Assembly: GCA_016709845.1 (NCBI GenBank)
Contig: JADJMA010000015.1
Coordinates: 61,500-125,499 of the forward strand
From: Flammeovirgaceae bacterium
Lineage (GTDB): Bacteria; Bacteroidota; Bacteroidia; Cytophagales; Cyclobacteriaceae
Length of the DNA: 64,000 nucleotides
Reading direction: 5' to 3'
The notes beneath the pieces were generated by a model. That model did no database searches and was not told the origin of the DNA. It was given only the letters and a program-made list of their open reading frames with translations. Both the position numbers and the translations under genes were made by a program. Positions 42,701 to 51,405 of the stretch are shown one piece after another (the first letter of the stretch is position 1; every line of letters starts with the position of its first letter).

Positions 42701-44913
42701 GGCGTGATCGGATCCCGCTTCGGAGTACACCGGTTGACCAATACCTTGTTGTGTTATTGGGTATGAGCGAAACACATTGTTACCATATTCATGAACAAGT
42801 AGCCAACGCCCGTTGGAGGTTACACGCTCCGTACTTTTCGAAAACAGTAATATATTTTTTCTACAAGCGCACCCTTGCGAATTTAATTTGAGATCAAATA
42901 AAGAATATCTCAATTCAAACAATGAAGTTCCACTGATGGCTTGGGTTGTAAAAATATAGTAGAGCGTTTCATCACCGGGTACAGGAACAATAATAGAAGA
43001 TTGTGAGGCAGCGGGATCTCCCCCAATACCCGAGTCAATCTCCGTATCTGTTTTATCATAAACTTTATCCCCATCGGTATAAAAGATCACATCGCCATTT
43101 CGATCGCAAACTATCGCGCACCCTTCGGGTGCATCCATCGCACTGTTATCCGTGGGCACCGGAGGTTGTTCGTTGAAATCTATGCCGGCCTTATTTCCAA
43201 AATTCCAGATATTAAATCGTTGATCCTGCAATCCATATTCTTTCACATTTACACCAGCATACGCAGAACATCCCGAGGCATCGGTAACCACCACATAGTA
43301 ATAGCCGGCAGAGTCGGGTGTGAGTGTATCCCCCAAGTCACCGTTTGACCATGTAATGGATGCAGGTGTGCCTCCCTGAATAGCCACTTTAACAGAAAAC
43401 TGTTTGGGACTTGAAGTACCTCGCGGTGGAGGAAACTCATCGTGGCAAGCGGTTGTGTCTTGCACCAATTGAAGTTGTAAGGCAAAAGGATTGATAGTAA
43501 CAGGTAATGTGGTGGTATGGGTTTGGCCGCGATAAAAAGCGTTGAGCGTAACATTAAAGTACCCGCGCTGGTGTACGTGTATATCGGACTCCAACTTCCT
43601 GATGTGCCTACGCCATCTCCAAAATTCCATCGCAAACTATCTGCATTAGGGGTTACGCTTGGAAAAAAATTGGTGGGCGAATTCTGACATACTCCGCTTG
43701 TGGTGAAAGCCACCGTCATGATAACACTGTCTTGTGGTTTGAATGCCGGAAACTGTGTGCCGTTAAAATCTGTTGCCGTAAAAAGGGATTGGGTATTAAC
43801 AACCAAGTTTGAAGTAGTATCGGTATTTGTAAGCTTGCCAAGTAAGAAAGGCCCTCCGGAAACGGCTTGATATAAATGATAGATGGCACTATCCGGAGCA
43901 AGTTGTAATCCATAACTTCTAAATACAGGTGCTGTGGCTACAGGTGCCAATGTAGTAGTTGGATTTTGATAATCGTATTGAAATACATTGGCCGGAATAC
44001 CTACATCGCCATGACGAGACAGGTATAAGTATTGTCCTTTTGTGTCCCACTCTATGTCGTAAATAGATTGACTGTTTGTTGCGGCTGTGGCTGAATTAAA
44101 AATGAAACGATCGAACGCGATTACCCCGGTGGCATTGTTAAAATTCAGGATCAGCGCATCAGTATTCTGATTTTGGGGGGATACTGCGATTTTATTGGTA
44201 CGTGCATAATAAGAAAAGTTAGCAACAGAAGTTGGGAAGCCAATGCCGGTTGAAACAATGCTTGGAAATGTCGCGGTAGCGTCAATCAATGTAGCTGCAT
44301 AACTCTGCGTACCATTCTGATGCGAGATAAGCCAGAAATCAGTTTGGTTAGCATGCGGTACAACAATCATTCCTTCGGATCGGTTTATTAAACCAGGCAT
44401 TGCAATATTTTTAGCGCCCACTACACCTAAGGCAGGGGCTGGAAAAACTGCATTACCAAATTGATTCAGGTCAACGTCACTTTGACTAATCGATCCACCG
44501 GTTGTAAAATTTGATGAGTTGGTGAAAATATACCAACGATTGGTTTGTCCTGGCATAGGCGCAATCGCTACCGGCTGATTGGCATCGGGTTGTCCGGTAA
44601 GGCCATTTCCATTAGGCATGGCAAGATGAGAGGCATCATATACTTGTACACCATCTGTATAGAAAAGTAGATTGGCTGTGGCCGGATCGGTTGCCACTGC
44701 TGAACCGCCACGGGCAAAAGGCAGAGCTTGGTTGTTAACAGATTGAGCAACATTGGTTCCCCGGTTAAACCGGATTCCGCTGGAGGTACTTCCAAAATAC
44801 CAGTTATGTTGCGAAAGATCTTGTGCAAAAATTGTTGTGGATAGGGCAACGAATAGAATCAATGCTCCGATCTTTATTTCTTTAAGATATTGCTTACCTC
44901 CGGCCCCGCTCAT
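39728..44913 (-). CDS. Large T9SS type B (gliding-motility C-terminal) surface protein with PKD/SprB-like repeats (three frameshifts)
   Basis: One gene of ~1720 residues, broken near 43600, 42620 and 42030. It starts with signal peptide LKEIKIGALILFVALSTTIF, then DLSQHNWYFGSTSSGIRFNR. This first module (about 30-400: WYFG..GI.F, FYTDGVQVYDASHLAMP, NRWYIFTN) is repeated as a second one after ~580: FNIWNFGNKAGIDFNEQP, VIFYTDGDKVYDK, LYYIFTTQAI. PKD-like units (FGDGVGTSGSWSPIYTYTSA) and many short beta-sandwich repeats (SGATYVWSTNVPG-type, YAWFRDNVVISGASTATINQ-type) follow. The end is APTAFRPTSSVTTNTDFFVY, IFIYNRWGELVFESKDRYFK and WNGGYNNN, the CHU_C/type B sorting domain. Exported to the cell surface by T9SS, likely an adhesin. 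Its divergent neighbour is a PorP/SprF protein. Confidence 0.92.
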
Positions 44914-45097
44914 ACGTTTGACTTAGTTGATCTAGATTTCATGATGAAATTAAAACGTCAAATAACACTAAAGTAATACAATTTGATCGAAAATATCGTT
45001 AAGCAGACGAAAGCCCCCTATTTGTCGGCAAATGTCTTTTTTAATGTTATGACAGAATTTAATTTGCTTTGATAGAGCATGCTCTAAACAATAATTA

Positions 45098-46141
45098 ATG
45101 CAACGAATTCTCCTTTTTGTTAGTGTATGTATCTGGTTTCGGGTGGGTTCGGTAACTGCACAAGACCCACAGTATTCGCAATTTTATGCTGCACCGCTTT
45201 ATTTGAATCCTGCCTTTGCCGGTGCTACCGGTCAAAATCGCATGGGTGTCAACTATCGGAATCAATGGCCTGCTATCAGTGCAAACTTCAATACTATTTC
45301 AGCATTTTATGATACGTATATAGAAGACAAGAACAGTGGAATTGGTGTGTTAATGACGCGCGATCGGGAGGGCATTTTAGGGCTGCAATCCATCAGTCTG
45401 GCATTTCAATATTCTTATGATCTTAAACTAACTAAAGGGCTTTCTTTCAGGCCGGGGTTTCAGGCAGCTATTTATAACCGTTCAATCAATTTTGATAAAC
45501 TTACTTTTGGTGATCAGTTCGATCCCTTAACAGGGGATGTTATTAGTGCACAATCCGCGGAAGCATTAAACACAGGCGAATCAAAATTTTTTCCAGATCT
45601 TTCTGCTGGCGGATTATTTTATAGTAAAAATGCTTGGTTTGGATTTGCAGCCCACCACTTAACACAACCCAACCAATCGCTTATCGGAGAAGAGAGCCGA
45701 TTGCCTATGAAACTTTCGGGTCATGCGGGATTTAAATTTTATTTTACACCGGGCCAGATGGGTGATGGGTTTTATACGCGGCCGCGCGAACGAAGTATTG
45801 CACCCGCTATACAATATCGTCATCAAGGTGAGTTCGACCAGATGGACGTAGGTTTCTATTTTACTTTTGATCCGATTATTATCGGCACCTGGTATCGGGG
45901 TGTTCCCTTTAAAACAGTTAACGGGTTTACGAATAACGAATCAGCTGTGTTATTAATCGGCCTCACCAAAAGAGGGCCAAAAGATATTCTGAACATTGGC
46001 TATAGTTATGACTATACTATTTCTCAACTCGGTGCCAGCAGTGGAGGAGCCCATGAATTCAGTTTGGTTTATTCGTGGTCAACACGCAATCCTCGAAAGC
46101 CGGCAAAAGATAAGCTCATGATTCCGTGCCCGGATTTTTAA
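45098..46141 (+). CDS. PorP/SprF family T9SS membrane protein
   Basis: 347 residues, intact. The signal peptide MQRILLFVSVCIWFRVGSVT ends at AQ, followed by the family start DPQYSQFYAAPLYLNPAFAG and ATGQNRMGVNYRNQWPAISA. NFNTISAFYDTYIEDKNSGI, GFQAAIYNRSINFDKLTFGD and FGFAAHHLTQPNQSL are typical outer-membrane beta-barrel pieces of PorP/SprF. SprF-type proteins are needed to secrete or attach their neighbouring type B substrate (for example SprB). Here the neighbour is the giant surface protein on the other strand, with a shared 184-base divergent promoter region. Confidence 0.95.
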   Translation: MQRILLFVSVCIWFRVGSVTAQDPQYSQFYAAPLYLNPAFAGATGQNRMGVNYRNQWPAISANFNTISAFYDTYIEDKNSGIGVLMTRDREGILGLQSISLAFQYSYDLKLTKGLSFRPGFQAAIYNRSINFDKLTFGDQFDPLTGDVISAQSAEALNTGESKFFPDLSAGGLFYSKNAWFGFAAHHLTQPNQSLIGEESRLPMKLSGHAGFKFYFTPGQMGDGFYTRPRERSIAPAIQYRHQGEFDQMDVGFYFTFDPIIIGTWYRGVPFKTVNGFTNNESAVLLIGLTKRGPKDILNIGYSYDYTISQLGASSGGAHEFSLVYSWSTRNPRKPAKDKLMIPCPDF

Positions 46142-46352
46142 ACTGGATTCTGGCTGCTTGATACTGGTCGCTGGATGAACACTGACCAACCTCTAATTAC
46201 TGATTTTGATGTATAAGATTACGTCTATTTTTCAATTACTTGCTATCAATGCGTTACTTAAAGCTGATTGCTAGCTATGGATACCGACCACTGATTACTG
46301 ATCACCTTTTTTTGCCAAATTCTTCCAGTGTCCAGAGACTAGTATCTAGTTC

Positions 46353-47327
46353 TCATTCCTCCCCATGCCCATCAATCTTACACACATCGTTATAGCCTAA
46401 ATGTACCAGTGCATCGCCAGCGTTAACAACCGGATTATTATTTAAGCCAACAACATACCCCGAGGCAGGAGACTTAACGGTTTCTTTAAATGAACCAAAG
46501 GGATCGGTAATTGCACCAATCAATTGATTCTTTTTTACAAACTCACCGGATTGAATGACGGGTTGAAAAAGTCCGGCATACTTTGCGCGTATCCAAGATG
46601 AACTCCAGATGATCTTGTTTTCTACTGCCGGTGCTGGGGCTTCATCAATCATATTTAAATGTTTCATTAAACGGAGTGTACCGTTTACACCTTCTTCAAT
46701 GGCCTGCTGATCGTAGCGAATGGATTCACCCCCTTCATAAACAATAATATTCTTTTCGTGTTTTGCGGCAGTTTGTCGGAGAGAATGCGGACGAAATGGT
46801 GAATCGATTGTATACGGAGCGTGAAAGGCCATGGCAAGTTCCGCATTTTTTTGATCTTGCATCACACAGCGTACTTGCGGATAGTTTGTTCGCATGGCAC
46901 CACCAGTATGAAAGTCTATACCATAATCAATGGCAGGAATAATTTCGTGTGTAACGTGCCAGGCTACCCGCGAGGCGAGCGAACCGCTTTTACTTCCCGG
47001 AAAAGAACGATTGATATCTTTTCCATCGGGTACTTCGCGTGAATAATTCAGGAACCCATACATATTAATAATGGGTATACATACCACAGTGCCACGTTTA
47101 ACCTTATTATATCCATTATCAAGAATGCGCCTCACTATTTCCATTCCGTTAATCTCATCGCCATGCATACCGGCAGTAAGTGATAATACCGGTCCATCCT
47201 CTAGTCCACGATATACATAAATGGGGGTATCAATAAGTGTACGTGATGGAAGTCTCGCAATATTAATATTGATTTCTGTGGATTCGCCTGGACGAATTAT
47301 TTGTGAGGCGATAGTCAGGTCTTTCAT
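46353..47327 (-). CDS. Succinylglutamate desuccinylase/aspartoacylase family (AstE/AspA-like) protein
   Basis: 324 residues, intact. Zinc-peptidase M14 motifs: LTAGMHGDEINGMEIVRRIL (His and Glu ligands in HGDE), PIINMYGFLNYSREVPDGKD, INRSFPG (Arg for substrate) and IDFHTGG (third ligand). The C-terminal beta domain has the lipoyl-like hairpin LIGAITDPFGSFKETVKSPA. Family members remove acyl or amino acid groups from N-acyl substrates; the closest enzymes are not pure AstE because an arginine-succinate pathway is absent here. It is the third gene of a RimB-RimK-AstE/AspA set on the same strand. Confidence 0.88.
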   Translation of the reverse strand: MKDLTIASQIIRPGESTEININIARLPSRTLIDTPIYVYRGLEDGPVLSLTAGMHGDEINGMEIVRRILDNGYNKVKRGTVVCIPIINMYGFLNYSREVPDGKDINRSFPGSKSGSLASRVAWHVTHEIIPAIDYGIDFHTGGAMRTNYPQVRCVMQDQKNAELAMAFHAPYTIDSPFRPHSLRQTAAKHEKNIIVYEGGESIRYDQQAIEEGVNGTLRLMKHLNMIDEAPAPAVENKIIWSSSWIRAKYAGLFQPVIQSGEFVKKNQLIGAITDPFGSFKETVKSPASGYVVGLNNNPVVNAGDALVHLGYNDVCKIDGHGEE

Positions 47328-47346
47328 AAATTGATCTATAGTCTTG

Positions 47347-47453
47347 AGTACATAGTATTAGTCGATAGTCAATGGTCCATGGTTAATTAGTTGTAAGAGT
47401 GACTTATCAAGGTAGATATCCGACTATGGACTAAATACAATGGACTATGTACT
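47347..47453. repeat. Long imperfect inverted repeat between rimK and the AstE/AspA gene
   Basis: AGTACATAGT (47347-47356) pairs exactly with ACTATGTACT (47444-47453). Inside, ATTAGTCGATAGTC and its partner GACTATGGACTAAAT pair with gaps. The strands between carry degenerate ATGGTCCATGG and ATGGACTATG words. It occupies nearly the whole 127-base gap inside the operon. Confidence 0.7.
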
Positions 47454-47454
47454 T

Positions 47455-48366
47455 TTAAGCATTAATCTTGTCCTTCTGGATTTTTTTCTTACCAGCATGT
47501 TGCTCAATATATTCGTAAAACTTGGATGCGATATCCAGCTTGGTTGCCCCCTCAATACCTTCCAGACCGGGTGATGAATTAACTTCAACGATTAAGGGGC
47601 CGCGTTTGGAAGGCAGCATATCGACACCGGCTACACCTAACCCCATTTTTTTTGCAGCTTCAATGGCAGCATGTCTTTCATGCCTATCGAGTTTAACAAT
47701 AGAAGCTACGCCACCCCTGTGCAAATTAGATCTAAATTCACCTTCGCGGGTTGCTTGTCTTTTGATGGCACCTACTACTTCACCATTAATAACAAACGCA
47801 CGGATGTCGGCACCTTTCGCTTCTTTAACAAATTCCTGTACAATGATTCGGGTTTTCACTCCATGAAAAGCTTCAATCACGGATTGAGCAGCCTTCTTAT
47901 TTTCAGCTAATACAACCCCCAAACCCTGGGTACCCTCTAATAATTTTATAACAACGGGTGCGCCTCCTACAGCTTCAATTACCCCTTCCGTATCTTTCGA
48001 GTAATCCATAAAGATGGTCTTAGGTAAATCCAGGCCGGCCCGTGAAAGTATTTGTAAACTGCGTAATTTATCACGTGAACGAATCAGTGCCTGGGATTCA
48101 ACTGCAGTAAACACTTTCATCATTTCAAATTGACGAACAACAGCAGCACCGTAAAAAGTAACCGAGGCGCCAATGCGAGGAATAATCGCATCGAAGTAAT
48201 CGAGCCTGCGGCCGTTATACCAAACCATGGGGTTTTTCTTTTCAATCAGCAACACACATTTCATGTGATCGATAATTTCCACCTTGTGTCCACGCTTCTC
48301 ACCGGCTTCTTTCAACCTTTGTGTAGAATACAGCTTTGGATTTCTTGAAAGGATGCCAATGTTCAT
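47455..48366 (-). CDS. rimK: RimK family ATP-grasp alpha-L-glutamate ligase
   Basis: 303 residues, intact. MNIGILSRNPKLYSTQRLKE, the pre-ATP-grasp domain, then the ATP-grasp: VVIKLLEGTQGLGVVLAENK, VQEFVKEAKGADIRAFVING, ATREGEFRSNLHRGGVASIV, AGVDMLPSKRGPLIVEVNSS and PGLEGIEGATKLD. This is the full RimK pattern with its Mg-binding E-N pair (EVNSS). In E. coli it adds glutamates to ribosomal protein S6; other family members make polyglutamates or modify peptides. Its start overlaps the protease gene stop as ATGA, so they are coupled. A C-terminal basic tail (AGKKKIQKDKINA) is unusual but short. Confidence 0.95.
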   Translation of the reverse strand: MNIGILSRNPKLYSTQRLKEAGEKRGHKVEIIDHMKCVLLIEKKNPMVWYNGRRLDYFDAIIPRIGASVTFYGAAVVRQFEMMKVFTAVESQALIRSRDKLRSLQILSRAGLDLPKTIFMDYSKDTEGVIEAVGGAPVVIKLLEGTQGLGVVLAENKKAAQSVIEAFHGVKTRIIVQEFVKEAKGADIRAFVINGEVVGAIKRQATREGEFRSNLHRGGVASIVKLDRHERHAAIEAAKKMGLGVAGVDMLPSKRGPLIVEVNSSPGLEGIEGATKLDIASKFYEYIEQHAGKKKIQKDKINA

Positions 48367-48788
48367 ATGCTGCTTTGTTTGTGATCGAAAGATAAATCTT
48401 TTTTAGTCACGTCAATTAAAAATCGCCTGCGCAGAATTTTACGGCCGAGTAATACGGGAAATCTCAAATTTCCCCGATTACTTAGCGAAAATTCGGCTTT
48501 TAGTACGTGATCGTAAATTTTAATTGATGTTTTGATAACATACCGAAGTTCGGCTTCCCCGAACGAATTTTTTATTTCTCTACGATCGAATTTTTTAAAA
48601 GTGAACTTCATTCCGGTAAACTCGGGATGTTCTTCATCCAGCAGCACGAACTCAAGTTTGCCATCAACAATCTCGGCCCGGCTGCAATGCAAACTGCATG
48701 TGTAGGCACCGGTATCAATCTTGGCATGAATATCAGTAAGGCCAAGGCCGGGTAAGTCAACGCGATCGGATCTTCCAAGAGTATGCAT
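48363..48788 (-). CDS. RimB-like retropepsin/ATP-dependent zinc protease-type protein
   Basis: 141 residues, intact. The start MHTLGRSDRVDLPGLGLTDI leads to HAKIDTGAYTCSLHCSRAEI, the D-T-G-A active-site signature of a half-length pepsin fold. FRLPVLLGRK-type text (here FPVLLGRKILRRRFLIDVTK) is the second conserved block. Proteins of this set are annotated as ATP-dependent zinc proteases and in Pseudomonas are RimB, which acts with RimK. It is cytoplasmic, and its stop overlaps the rimK start. Together they may add and remove glutamates on a target. Confidence 0.85.
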   Translation of the reverse strand: MHTLGRSDRVDLPGLGLTDIHAKIDTGAYTCSLHCSRAEIVDGKLEFVLLDEEHPEFTGMKFTFKKFDRREIKNSFGEAELRYVIKTSIKIYDHVLKAEFSLSNRGNLRFPVLLGRKILRRRFLIDVTKKDLSFDHKQSSI

Positions 48789-48825
48789 GGGTGAAATTCT
48801 TTCGGAAACTAAATGATTTCAGGAT

Positions 48826-48851
48826 AAAAAAAGCCAGGCGAACCTGGCTTC
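48826..48851 (-). terminator. Terminator of the DUF2911 gene
   Basis: On the minus strand GAAGCCAGGTTCGCCTGGCT forms a GCCAGG/CCTGGC stem with a TTCG loop and then a T7 tract. It lies 25 bases after the DUF2911 stop. Confidence 0.88.
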
Positions 48852-48875
48852 TTAATTTATTACGGCAGAGGCTAA

Positions 48876-49415
48876 TTAAAATTTCAAAGGAATCTTCAAC
48901 ATAGTATTTTCCCAGGCAATGATCATCGTTTTACCCTTATCATCAAAGGCGATAGTGAAGGCTTCCACTTCAGACTCTGACTTGCCAGCAGGCACTTTTA
49001 TACGAGCCACATCTTTTGATTCATCATATTCAAAAGCGCCCCAGGTATCTAACTTTGAGTTGAATATAATAGTCCATTCCGTCTTGTCAGGAATAGCATA
49101 CATGGAATAAGTACCCGCCTTAATGGTTTTATCACCAAAGGTAACATCCTGGTATAATTTGATTTCGGAAGTTTCGTTAGCACCAAATCTCCACAATTTG
49201 CCATAGGCTTCGGTTCCACCCAACATGGTGCGGCCCTTCTTCATTGGGCGGCCATAAACCACCTTAGCTACTGGGGTAGTTCCCTTGCCATTGGGTCTGA
49301 AAATAGATATATCGGCTGGACTCGGATCTACCCCTGGCAATTTTTGAGCGATAGAGAATTGACTGGCGCCAGCAACCAGAAATAATGAAAGCACTACGAG
49401 TTTTAATTTTTTCAT
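48876..49415 (-). CDS. DUF2911 family secreted protein
   Basis: Start set at 49415 (MKKLKLVVLSLFLVAGASQF), a signal peptide with AQ after it; the open frame reaches 49448 upstream but that adds no signal. The mature part has the DUF2911 pattern: ISIFRPNGKGTTPVAKVVYG, RPMKKGRTMLGGTEAYGKLW, RFGANETSEIKLYQDVTFGD, KTIKAGTYSMYAIPDKTEWT, IIFNSKLDTWGAFEYDESKD. ~180 residues, periplasmic or surface. Function unknown; widely present in Bacteroidota. Transcribed alone with its own terminator. Confidence 0.93.
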   Translation of the reverse strand: MKKLKLVVLSLFLVAGASQFSIAQKLPGVDPSPADISIFRPNGKGTTPVAKVVYGRPMKKGRTMLGGTEAYGKLWRFGANETSEIKLYQDVTFGDKTIKAGTYSMYAIPDKTEWTIIFNSKLDTWGAFEYDESKDVARIKVPAGKSESEVEAFTIAFDDKGKTMIIAWENTMLKIPLKF

Positions 49416-49537
49416 AACAGTTTTTTGGTGAAGTGTTAATCGTGACAATGATTTGTAACTCTGAAAAACGAAATCCGGCCATGAAATGTTCGTTCATAAC
49501 CGGATTAAATTGAATTTATTTTGACGGAGGGCCGTAT

Positions 49538-49840
49538 TTAAAGAAGTTGCTCGATTTGTCGTTTAAGAAATTCTGATTGAACTACACCCGATTGACGCCA
49601 TTTGGGCTCTCCATTTTTAAATAGGATTAATGTAGGCACTCCTTGCACCTGAAAGGCCTGAGCCAATGACGGGTTTTTATCAACATCAATTTTTACAATC
49701 CTGGCTTTCTCACCAATCTTCGTTTTCAGTTCTTCCAAAATAGGCTTCATCATTTTGCATGGACCACACCACTCAGCAGAAAAGTCTACCAGGGTAGGAA
49801 CATCGCTCTTAATCAACTCAGAAAAATCTCCTTTGGCCAT
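49538..49840 (-). CDS. trxA: Thioredoxin
   Basis: 100 residues, intact. VPTLVDFSAEWCGPCKMMKP carries the active site WCGPCK (Cys25, Cys28); IDVDKNPSLAQAFQVQGVPT has the cis-Pro of the fold (VPT), followed by LILFKNGEPKWRQSG. No signal peptide, so cytoplasmic. It is the last gene of the six-gene redox operon behind the Crp/Fnr palindrome, 6 bases after OsmC. Confidence 0.97.
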   Translation of the reverse strand: MAKGDFSELIKSDVPTLVDFSAEWCGPCKMMKPILEELKTKIGEKARIVKIDVDKNPSLAQAFQVQGVPTLILFKNGEPKWRQSGVVQSEFLKRQIEQLL

Positions 49841-49846
49841 ATTAGT

Positions 49847-50314
49847 TTAAACGGCTACCGGGGAAGTTACCACAATTTTAGGGATCATGGTTACATTCGA
49901 TTTGATTGAATTAGAAATCAGGCAAGCTGCTTCAGCTTTTGATAATACGCGTTCAGCACGCTCCCGATCTTTTTCATCAGAAATTGTTACCGTAGGTTCC
50001 AATATAACCTCTGTCATTAAGTATTTTCCTTCTACTTGCTCAAGCTTTCCCTTAGAATCACACTGGAATGCGGTAAACTCTAATTTTGAATTTTCGGCAA
50101 TAGCCAAAAAGGTAGTCATTAAGCAACTGCTTACTGCAGCGGTAAATAAATGCTCGGGCGACCAGATACCCGGAATTCCTTTGGGGAATTCGGGAGGAGT
50201 AGCCACTTCAATACATCCTGATCCCGTGGCAGGTACATTTAATTCAGGAGAACACATAATGCCCTTGCGATCTTTGTTCCAGGCAATTTGTACGTTATAA
50301 AAATGCGGATCCAT
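49847..50314 (-). CDS. OsmC family protein
   Basis: 155 residues, intact. GCIEVATPPEFPKGIPGIWS and PEHLFTAAVSSCLMTTFLAI carry the first reactive Cys (SSC); ERVLSKAEAACLISNSIKSN carries the second (AAC). This Cys pair is the peroxidatic centre of OsmC/Ohr proteins. Acts on organic hydroperoxides or sulfur species in the cytoplasm. It follows the two rhodaneses in the same operon, which fits thiol/persulfide chemistry. Confidence 0.93.
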   Translation of the reverse strand: MDPHFYNVQIAWNKDRKGIMCSPELNVPATGSGCIEVATPPEFPKGIPGIWSPEHLFTAAVSSCLMTTFLAIAENSKLEFTAFQCDSKGKLEQVEGKYLMTEVILEPTVTISDEKDRERAERVLSKAEAACLISNSIKSNVTMIPKIVVTSPVAV

Positions 50315-50329
50315 AACTGTTAAATTTTA

Positions 50330-50633
50330 TTTTGAAGACTCATCCAACTTCCACCATTAAATACTTGTGTATAACCTTTTGATTTTAACATGCTTTTAGC
50401 TGCGCCACTGCGCATACCCGAAGCACAACAGGTTATAATGACTTTGTTTTTATATGTAAAGCGACTCGTATTATTGCTCAACTGATCTACAGGTATGTTT
50501 AAGGAACCCCGTATATGACCACTTGAATATTCGCCTTTGTGCGAACGTCCAAAACAATCGCACCTTTTTTTACAAGTTCAGCGTAGTCTACTTTGGGTCC
50601 TAAACCCAATAGACTTTTTAGGGCTTCTATCAT
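50330..50633 (-). CDS. Rhodanese-like domain protein, copy 1 (one frameshift)
   Basis: The start at 50633 gives MIEALKSLLGLGPKVDYAEL, VKKGAIVLDVRTKAN; after the shift near 50525 it reads EYSSGHIRGSLNIPVDQLSN, FTYKNKVIITCCASGMRSGA, AKSMLKSKGYTQVFNGGSWM to a stop at 50330-50332. ~100 residues. The active-site loop CCASGMRS holds the persulfide-bearing Cys. The start overlaps the stop of the second rhodanese as ATGA. Cytoplasmic sulfur transfer is likely. Confidence 0.88.
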
Positions 50634-50923
50634 AGGATACTAACGGCTTGAGTTCGTAAATAATTCACTGATAGCCAGGAGCCGCCATCATAACATGTAA
50701 TACCCTGCTGTTTTAGAAGGCCAGAGGCCATGGCACTACGACCACCCGAGGCACAACATAAAACAAGAGGAAGTTTTAAGGCTTTTACTTCTGAGAGTCG
50801 CTGTGTTAGTTCGTTAACGGGAATGTTGATTGATCCGGCTACATGACCCCCTTGAAACTCACCGGCTGACCGCACATCTATAATGGTGCATTCTTGATTT
50901 TGAATAACTTTTTCTATGCTCAT
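50630..50923 (-). CDS. Rhodanese-like domain protein, copy 2
   Basis: Start set at 50923 (MSIEKVIQNQECTIIDVRSA); the open frame reaches 50977 but that part overlaps the DUF6132 gene and has no family match. GEFQGGHVAGSINIPVNELT, LPLVLCCASGGRSAMASGLL and CYDGGSWLSVNYL are rhodanese elements, with CCASGGRS as the active-site loop. ~97 residues. The paralogue at 50330-50633 has the near-identical loop CCASGMRS, so the two arose by tandem duplication. Confidence 0.92.
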   Translation of the reverse strand: MSIEKVIQNQECTIIDVRSAGEFQGGHVAGSINIPVNELTQRLSEVKALKLPLVLCCASGGRSAMASGLLKQQGITCYDGGSWLSVNYLRTQAVSIL

Positions 50924-50936
50924 ACTAATTTCGAAT

Positions 50937-51131
50937 TTATTTTTTTTCTTTTTGGAACATACTAAATACCAAGCCACCCATCAACGCTCCATACGCTGAA
51001 GAATTAATAGGGCTTGATGTAATCGGGCAGGAACCGGACACGCAACCAATTTGCTGCCAGTATAAATACCCGGCACCTAACCCAATGATAATACCGACTG
51101 CGGTAAGCCAATATTGTTTAAGGTTTGTCAT
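50937..51131 (-). CDS. DUF6132 family small membrane protein
   Basis: 64 residues. MTNLKQYWLTAVGIIIGLGA, one helix, then a Cys-containing loop (GCVSGSCPITSSPINSSAYG) and a second helix ending in FSMFQKEKK. Two Cys residues lie in the loop. Family function unknown; members sit in redox/sulfur operons of Bacteroidota. It overlaps the YgaP-like gene by 14 bases and is followed by the rhodanese gene. Confidence 0.85.
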   Translation of the reverse strand: MTNLKQYWLTAVGIIIGLGAGYLYWQQIGCVSGSCPITSSPINSSAYGALMGGLVFSMFQKEKK

Positions 51132-51336
51132 TAATATTTTTTCTTAGCGTGCTGAGTCCGAAGGGTAAGTACAGTGGGCAGAAACTAGCCAGACTGGTCA
51201 AAACAAAAACAGCCGCCAAGCCTAATAAAATTATAGCGGTTGTGCCTGAAATTAATCCTGCATAATAAAGCACTACTACTATTGCTGCGAGAATGACCCG
51301 GAAAACCCGGTCAACAGAGCCCATATTCTTTTTCAT
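51118..51336 (-). CDS. YgaP-like (DUF2892) transmembrane protein
   Basis: 72 residues. MKKNMGSVDRVFRVILAAIV, VVLYYAGLISGTTAIILLGL, AAVFVLTSLASFCPLYLPFG: two helices and the family hallmark R-...-SFCPLY.P.G.ST. DUF2892 helices form the membrane part of YgaP-type rhodaneses, and here the rhodanese part is encoded separately just downstream. It is the first gene of the operon, ~55 bases after the Crp/Fnr palindrome. Confidence 0.9.
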   Translation of the reverse strand: MKKNMGSVDRVFRVILAAIVVVLYYAGLISGTTAIILLGLAAVFVLTSLASFCPLYLPFGLSTLRKNINDKP

Positions 51337-51360
51337 TTGGTTGGTTTTTTAATGATGATG

Positions 51361-51368
51361 CAAAGCTA
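51361..51368 (-). promoter_or_regulatory. Predicted -7 element of the redox operon promoter
   Basis: On the minus strand TAGCTTTG matches the Bacteroidota TAnnTTTG -7 motif, ~25 bases ahead of the start codon at 51336. No good TTTG -33 element is visible at the usual distance, consistent with activation by a regulator bound at 51390-51405. Confidence 0.65.
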
Positions 51369-51389
51369 ACCAATGAAGATCGTAGAGTT

Positions 51390-51405
51390 TGTGATCTAAA
51401 TCACA
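51390..51405. promoter_or_regulatory. Crp/Fnr-type operator upstream of the redox operon
   Basis: TGTGATCTAAATCACA is a perfect TGTGA-N6-TCACA palindrome. Its centre (~51397.5) is about 33 bases upstream of the centre of the predicted -7 motif at 51361-51368, so roughly at position -40, a class II activator site. It overlaps the stop codon of the Crp/Fnr gene itself (51401-51403), so the regulator gene ends inside the site that it probably binds. Confidence 0.8.
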
